In this document: piece after piece, positions 58,260-64,000 of the stretch | How the letters are laid out: every line of letters starts with the position of its first letter | Numbering within the stretch: the stretch's first letter is position 1 | Assembly (NCBI RefSeq): GCF_027580225.2 | Contig: NC_073352.2 | Coordinates: 31,242,001 to 31,306,000 of the forward strand | Direction of reading: 5' to 3' | Length of the DNA stretch: 64,000 nt | Origin: Misgurnus anguillicaudatus | Taxonomy: Eukaryota; Chordata; Actinopteri; Cypriniformes; Cobitidae | Notes under the pieces: model-generated | What the model was told of the DNA's origin: nothing | Databases searched by the model: none | Seen by the model: the letters and a program-made list of their open reading frames with translations, nothing else | Translations under genes and position numbers: made by a program

Positions 58260-58646
58260 TGTAGGGGCTAAATCCTTACTTACAGCCCCGCGGTGCTTGC
58301 TAGGCTGGGCACTTTGTTGACGCGCATTTGTTGTCCATTCATACAAAGAGAAGTTTATTCACAATTGATACTTTATTCTCATCATTGTTGCAATAATCCA
58401 TAAAGGTACACATACATCTGTTAATGATGTCCAAACATACAATAGGTGAGGTTACCCAATATAACACACTTTAGGTAAAACATCAAAAGCGGTCAAAAAG
58501 CTATGTGTGCTCGTCCTCTTTCAAGCAACACCTGGTAACCACATGAGAGTTCCTACCTATATTACGTGAACCCGGTTAGGTTAGAGCAACACCTATTGTC
58601 CCAATTAAAAACAAACAATAAAACATAAGACCAGATGGCTCCTACA
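58260..58646 (-). repeat. BEL/Pao 5' LTR
   Basis: It has the same TG...CA boundaries as the 3' LTR. On the minus strand it should carry the promoter. The base immediately inside is CAAGTCAAAAAGC, so a primer-binding site starting with TGG is not obvious. Confidence 0.95.
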
Positions 58647-58661
58647 ATAACTCACTAGAAA

Positions 58662-58820
58662 ATGTCTTGTTGTGCTGTTGAGTGTCAGAATAGGAATGCC
58701 AAAATAGATGACCTTCATTTGTATAGTATACCGTCGTCGAATACACCATTTGAAGATAAACGTAGGTGTTTATGGTTGAAATAAGCCCTCAACCGGACAG
58801 ACTGGAGTGATGAAATCATC
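58662..58820 (+). pseudogene. THAP-type zinc-finger exon, decayed
   Basis: ATG at 58662 opens a 40-codon frame starting MSCCAVECQNRN and running through SIPSSNTPFEDKRRCLWLK to TAA at 58782. In the same frame, immediately after the stop, come ALNRTDWSDEII and then TGA. The Met-x-x-C-x4-C start, the P-x-F spacing, the Trp in LWLK and the TDWSDEI continuation follow the THAP DNA-binding fold, which uses a C2CH zinc site. Two in-frame stops and the loss of the downstream C-x-x-H part make it a pseudogene. THAP exons of this kind occur in P-element-like transposons and in host THAP genes; I cannot tell which. The BEL element lies 11 bp upstream beyond its ataac duplication. Confidence 0.65.
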
Positions 58821-59621
58821 TGAAAATCTTTTAATAATTAGAATAGAAAATAATTAGAGAAGATATCCGGTGTTCTGTCAGAGTCTGTTCCCTCTATGTG
58901 TCTCTTATAGCATTTTTATCATGTTACGTTTATAATTTATTTAGAAAGATTAAAGATTTGAATGAGTTCATAATATCAATAATATTACCATTTATTAAAG
59001 TTTTCATATTTTTTTCGTTTTCTATTACTTCTTTTTACCTTCTATCTTAGCCTATGTCTTCTTCCTGTTTGTTCTAAATTATGATGTTTACTAATAAATA
59101 TATAAACATAGCACACACACACTCGATGTAAAGTGTTAATAATATAAACAAGCCTATACAAATTAATTTGCATGTAAACATAGTTTTAGAACAAACACGT
59201 AGGCTATAAATATAAGGAAGAAATTGAAAACAGGAAAATGATGAAATATTTAATAAACTATATTATACAGAATACATGATAGTATTGTTCTTATAAGTAC
59301 TTCAGCAATTCATACTGTAAAAATAATTGATTTACCAATAAAGAACAATACATCTACATTACATACATGCACACATATCAGTAGCCAAGCCATTTAAACT
59401 TTTAATTTATTTAAAAAATAAACGTAACTTGGTGAAAACGTTATAAGAAACATTACACTTAAGAGAAATATAGGGGAAACAGACTTCTACAGAACCCGGA
59501 TCCATAAAAATCACAGTTTAACTGTAAAACACTTCACACCGTTATTGCGGAGCTGTCACTTTCTGACACCCGTTTGGCTCCGCCCACAAAAAAACGTCAT
59601 CTCTGTTTGCAAACACACAAA
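58821..59621. other. AT-rich sequence downstream of the THAP remnant
   Basis: No further THAP or transposase motif is recognisable. A CA run lies near 59112-59124. Confidence 0.35.
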
Positions 59622-60324
59622 AGGTGTGTTCGACTTCATGCGGCGCTGCGCAGATCGATCGGCGGCTGACTCGAAGCAGTGCATTCCGGTTAGTAATTTT
59701 GTCAGACTTTAGCTGGCGCTGCAGGCACGTGACTGTGTCATATGGTTTTTAAGTACCGCGAGAGCGTTTCAAGAGTAGCCGGCTAGCTCAGCCGGTGCAG
59801 CTTCTCCAAAGCGGCTGCACGGAGTTGTGATGACGCAACAGCTTCACGTGATTGGTCGCCTCACTGATGACAACGATCACGTGCGTTTCAAGTTTAATCC
59901 AACCTTTAGTTCCACTAATAAACATTATAAATTCATGTTTTAAAACAGGAAAAAACATTTTAATATGCTTAAATATGTTATATTGTGTCGTGTAATAAAA
60001 TAAAAATGAAAATAACAAACTCTATTGGTATTTTATTAATATAGGCTTGTTTTCCGTTATTTTCGGGTATACAGTATAAGCAGCAATTAAAATATTCAAT
60101 ATAAAATGTTTCTGGTTGCAACTTTTTATTAAAAGGTTTGTTTTTATCAAATTCAGCATCTGATTCACTTCATTCGTGATTAAAAACAAGGAATCACGGC
60201 GCACACGTCACTACGGCAAGCAGCAGGTGTCCGGCTTGACGGCTCCGTCTTCAGTTCCTCCCTCGACTGCAAGCGGCAAACCTCGCCGATCGGTCTGCGC
60301 AGCGCCGGATGATCTCGAACACAT
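59622..60324. mobile_element. Inverted-repeat element with GTGTTCGA ends, 0.7 kb
   Basis: The left end GGTGTGTTCGACTTCATGCG continues GCGCTGCGCAGATCGATCGG. The right end is the inverse, with GATGTGTTCGAGATCATCCG and GCGCTGCGCAGACCGATCGG, so the terminal inverted repeat is about 50 bp. The partner copy at 27460-28365 is inverted. It is non-coding. Confidence 0.75.
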
Positions 60325-60998
60325 CTATAAGGTCTATAGCTACAATACTTTTTCTTTTGTCAAATAAAGTAAATAACTTAAGAACACGTTCAGAAACCTC
60401 CACAAACATCTTTCTTTGTAACATTACAAAAATGAACTGAAACTAAGCAAATGCTTGTCACACAAATGTAAAACATATGTCTTATTTGCAAAAACAAAAC
60501 AAAAACACACACATCAACCTCACATGCTTAATTAAAAATCATATTAGAGAAGTATAAGAAAAGTTGGCACACCAAAGCCAAAAGCTCAAAAAATATAAAA
60601 AATGAATTGCGTGTGACATTTCGAGCATGCAGGCTCTTCATCAGACAATGTCTACGTCCAAAATCTCTCAAATTCCCAGGGCAGGAAGGTTACGTCCGAA
60701 TCTGGTCCAAATCCAATGTTTGGCTTACGTCCTGACTCCTGAGATATCTTCATGGTCTTGTCCCACAATTTTTGCAATATTGCTAATAGGGCTGTGACAA
60801 ATAATCACGCAAATGCGCGTTTTCTCAATGAATTAATTTTAATGAATTACGGTACAATGCCGCCACAAGTCAGAGAGCGCTCTCGTGCAGAAACTCCATT
60901 TTTGCATCAATGGAAGCAACATTACAAACGCTATTCCAGGAAGTGTCTAAAGGCATATTAATCGCTGTTCTTCAAATTGTTTCAGGTATTTTCATGAT
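60325..60998. other. AT-rich intergenic sequence
   Basis: A repeat-like scrap (TCGAGCATGCAGGCTCTTCA) lies near 60623. No exon or defined repeat is seen. Confidence 0.35.
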
Positions 60999-62101
60999 CA
61001 GTGCTTTAAGTGGCCCAAAAGAGGTGCCGGTACTCTATTTTTTTTTTTTCAGTCAACAGACGACCTTGTAAAAAATAATAAATCATTTTATAAGTTTGTG
61101 GATTTGCTTGAGCTAGAAATAGCTACTTAACATAAATAAAATGTGCAAAAGGATTTTGAAAAAATACCATTAGAAAGAGCTACTGTAGAAAGAGCTTTTG
61201 AACATAAATAAAATGTGCAAAAGGTAGATATGTGAGTAAAATTTTCAGCATGGTTAAATGCTACAACTAGTTGTTCAGATAGAAAGAGCTTGAAAAAAAA
61301 TCTTTAAAATGACACCAAGACCATGTCTATGGGTTCAAGAATAACAAAATAATGGCCATTTGAAACTCGAAAGTCATTTATTTTGTCCCATTGTTTCCCA
61401 TTTTGCGGTCGGTAAAACTACTGTGCACGTTGTTTAAATTCATTGAAATTTCGTTCACTTGTAGTTTAGCAATTAAACTTAATGTATATTACAATTTCAA
61501 GAATGTTTTCTGCACATCGCCTGAGGAAATCCGAAGTTGCGTCGAGGGGAACCAAACTGACAGCCGCGACAGCGGAGATTATCACGTAAATTACCTACAT
61601 AAGGCTTGCGTCTAAGCTGCAGCTATCATTCTGGCTTGGTGGGATGTCAGCCAGCGAGTCCTCTGATTCTGACCTTGTTCTTTTACTACTAAGAGTCTAA
61701 AACAAGAAGGGCATATTAAGTGTTCATTGTATTTTTAATTTAACCGAGCAGCTATGGTTGCGCGTTTCACACACAAACACACACCTCTCCAGTCCAGAGC
61801 ACATTGACAATGACTGACCGACGCATGCGCTTTTAACTTGTAAACGCAAGGGTGTATGGGTAATGTAGTCTCTGCTCTCGGTGGGAGGAATTAGGTAGCG
61901 TACATTAAGGGCGCCCTGAAAAGCCGCAGCGCAGCCAAAGGATTAAATTAAACCTCTGATTTCTAAACAGATGTGCAAATGAGCGTTCCGGTACGCTAAA
62001 AGCACGCTCTGGGAGCACAGGGAGGTGGTGGTATGCTCAAGAGCTATATTTGGAAGTGGCAGTACTGAATACCGGCGCGTTCCGGCCCACTTAAAGCACT
62101 G
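60999..62101. mobile_element. hAT element, TSD ttcatgat
   Basis: The ends are CAGTGCTTTAAGTGGCCC and GGCCCACTTAAAGCACTG. A perfect 8-bp ttcatgat flanks it at 60991-60998 and 62102-62109. Subterminal GGTGCCGGTACTC-like blocks are inverted at the two ends. It is 1.1 kb with internal duplications of AACATAAATAAAATGTGCAA near 61130 and 61203. It has no transposase. Confidence 0.9.
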
Positions 62102-62109
62102 TTCATGAT

Positions 62110-63108
62110 AATAAAGAATATTTTGAATGATTGTGTTTGACGAGTGTTGCATTTTTAAATGCACGTTATAAACGACTCAAACTCGTAGTGATTTTTGATT
62201 TATAAGGACTTCATACTGATCACAGAGCCGTAGTACATGCACAAGAGGTGCATGAAACACAGAATCCGAGCCTTGCGATTCAGAATCGATTTCAGACAGA
62301 TATTTTTTTAAAGGGGAATGCGATGCATATTCATATAACTTGATATAATTTGGATTGTGCATCCTGGACCTGTTTAAGATTATAAAATTCAATATACTGC
62401 CTTATACGCATTCCTATATCTCACAAAAAAAGTCATTACATTACATGTGGGCCTGCTAATTAATGCTTTGTAATTTAAAAATCAATATTAAAAAATGCAG
62501 TACATAAATGAACTAGACCTCTTCAACCAACCATCAAATCCATACATACAGTTAGAATTTGTCAGCTTATGCTTGACATTTGAAATGGTTGCATCATTTT
62601 TACAGATCTGTGATGGGGTGAGCAAAGGTTAGGTTGAGTTTGGCACATAAGGGATGAAGTAATATCACGAAAACATACTTGTGCTGCTGGTTGGAGGCAT
62701 TGCATTCAACCGGCAAAACTATAGGAGTGAGCAATAGGGAGCTTCTGTTTATTTTGCTGACCTGTATGAATGATATAGTGTAATCCAAGGGAGGTGTGGA
62801 TAAATCATGCTTATGGTCCGACCGCTGTTATGAAAGAGAGCCGGAAAACCTCCACTTCCTGTATGACACGCTCTCCATTTCCTCCCTGCACACATTTCTC
62901 ACACAGAGGGTGGCACAGCCCGGCAGCACTGGGATACTTATGGAGCTGAAACAACATCCTGAAGGACGAGGTTACGGGGCCTTAAAGCCAGCGGGGTTCG
63001 GTGTCTGGGGAACACTTGCCAAAGTTTTGTTAATAAGAACAGGAAGAGGAACGGCGAGAGAAACGCCCCTCCTGTCGTGCCACTGTGTTTTAAATAATCT
63101 TGCAAGTA
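62110..63108. other. Intergenic sequence with a low-repeat block
   Basis: 62110-62790 is AT-rich. 62800-63080 is balanced and repeat-free (CCTCCACTTCCTGTATGACA and onward), a candidate conserved element. The 107-codon plus frame there has no recognised family. Confidence 0.35.
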
Positions 63109-64000
63109 CAAACACCTAAAAGATTATTAGGAACACCATACTAATACTGTGTTTGACCCCCTTTCCCCTTCAGAACTGCCTTAATTCTCCATGGCATTGA
63201 TTCAACAAGGTGCAGAAAGCATTCTTTAGAAATGTTGGCCCATATTGATAGGATAGCATCTTGTAGTTGATGGAGATTTGTGGGATGCACATCCAGGGCA
63301 CGAAGCTCCCGTTCCACCACATCCCAAAGATGCTCTATTGGGTTGAGATTTGGTGACTGTGGGGGCCATTTTAGTACAGTGAACTCATTGTCATGTTCAA
63401 GAAACCAATTTGAAATTATTTGAGCTTTGTGACATGGTGCATTATCCTGCTGGAAGTAGCCATCAGAGGATGGGTACATGGTGGTCATAAAGGGACGGAC
63501 AAGGTCAGAAACAATGTTCAGGTAGGCCGTGGCATTTAAACGATGCCCAGTTGGCACTAAGGGGCCTTGAGTGTGCAAAGAAAACATCCCCCACACCATT
63601 ACACCACCACCACCAGCCTGCACAGTGGTAACAAGGCATGATGGATCCATGTTCTCATTCTGTTTACGCCAAACTCTGACTCTACCATCTGAATGTCTTA
63701 ACAGAAATCGAGACTCATCAGACCAGGCAACATTTTTTCAGTCTTCAACTGTCCAATTTTGGTGAGCTTGTGCAAATTGTAGCCTCTTTTTCTTATTTGT
63801 AGAGGAGATGAGTTGTACCCGGTAGGGTTTTCTGCTGTTGTAGCCTATCCGCCTTAAGGTTGTGCGTGTTGTGGCTTCACAAATGCTTTGCTGCATCCCT
63901 CGGTTGTAACGAGTGGTTATTTCAGTCAAAGTTGCTCTTCTATCAGCTTGAATCAGTCGGCCCATTCTCCTCTGACCTCTAGCATCAACAAGGCATTTTC
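63109..64000 (-). mobile_element. Tc1-like transposon, cut by the window end
   Basis: The outer end AACACCTAAAAGATTATTAG follows TA at 63107-63108, the expected target. TATTAGGAACACC is a familiar fish Tc1-type inverted repeat. The transposase lies on the minus strand and the other end is beyond 64000. Confidence 0.85.
63141..63998 (-). pseudogene. Tc1-like transposase, one premature stop
   Basis: A DDE transposase of the Tc1 group that would cut and paste its own element. From the window edge inward the minus frame reads the second helix-turn-helix part (GRLIQADRRATLTEI, TTRTTLRRIGY), then WTVED, a TGA at 63738-63740, and continues in the same frame: KNVAWSDESRF with the first catalytic Asp, VMVWGMFS, QQDNAPCHKA with the second Asp, and SPNLNPIEHLWD with the Glu of the third position. 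It ends at 63141. Family members have Trp at the stop position, so TGG to TGA is the likely lesion. The N-terminal part lies outside the window, so further damage cannot be judged. Confidence 0.9.

Larger units (their letters stand above)
51165..58646 (-). mobile_element. Full-length BEL/Pao LTR retrotransposon, TSD ataac
   Basis: Two LTRs of 394 and 387 bp flank a 6.7-kb interior. The 5 bp ataac are duplicated at 51160-51164 and 58647-58651. It is transcribed on the minus strand: 5' LTR at 58260-58646, an untranslated leader of about 400 bp, one long frame, then the purine run AGGGGCCAGGA just before the 3' LTR. By eye the LTRs differ by about 16 substitutions and one 7-bp indel (about 96 percent identity). 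It is fairly young but not brand new. Confidence 0.95.

Noticed and set aside
46334..60338. A complete 14-kb P-element-like transposon with TATAGACCTT ends
   Set aside because: The inverted match is only about 10 bp and no target duplication is visible. Only the THAP exon itself is supported.

Overview
This is vertebrate, almost certainly teleost and probably cypriniform, nuclear DNA. It is AT-rich, has no operon-like gene packing, and is saturated with DNA-transposon remnants whose ends match fish repeat families I recognise: TTAA-bounded MITEs, hAT elements with 8-bp target duplications, PIF/Harbinger-like elements, Tc1/mariner copies, tRNA-derived SINEs and BEL/Pao. I find no host protein-coding exon that I can defend. 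The window reads as a gene desert or a very large intron. Islands of less repetitive, less AT-rich sequence between the transposons (about 13.6-14.2, 15.0-15.4, 20.9-23.3, 29.1-29.5, 31.1-32.4, 34.9-35.8, 40.1-40.5 and 62.8-63.1 kb) are candidate conserved non-coding elements, judged on texture only.

Layout. 0-5.6 kb: a GC-rich MITE, a fold-back remnant, a SINE, and a 2.48-kb LTR-like insert (TSD ttta) that carries four 138-bp repeats and sits inside an older inverted-repeat element. 6.8-12.6 kb: MITEs, two fold-back elements, a 1.5-kb palindromic repeat carrying a nested hAT-type element, and a Harbinger-like MITE. 14.2-20.1 kb: a solo LTR, nested hATs and long microsatellites. 24.0-30.6 kb: two more fold-back elements and several hAT-like and mariner-like elements. 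35.9-38.7 kb: a Harbinger-like element, then a three-layer nest. 40.8-46.2 kb: a repeat pair, one member of which is interrupted by a Harbinger-like element and a palindromic mariner.

46.3-58.8 kb is a clear insertion stack. A hAT (perfect TSD cagttacg) contains a second hAT (perfect TSD aacattag). Just beyond it is a full-length BEL/Pao retrotransposon (LTRs 51165-51558 and 58260-58646, TSD ataac) with one uninterrupted 2049-codon Gag-Pro-RT-RNaseH-Integrase frame on the minus strand. It lies immediately upstream of a decayed THAP-type zinc-finger exon. The window ends in a Tc1-like transposase whose frame is broken by a single W-to-stop change and which runs off the edge.

The most unusual structure is a family of fold-back elements (about 7761-8287, 10884-11373, 24302-24800, 29638-30123, and a worn relative near 748-1107). 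They share a terminal TCTCAC/GTGAGA and a GGGTTAG-rich core, but each has long hairpin arms unrelated to those of the others. No CRISPR array, rRNA gene or functional tRNA gene was seen.
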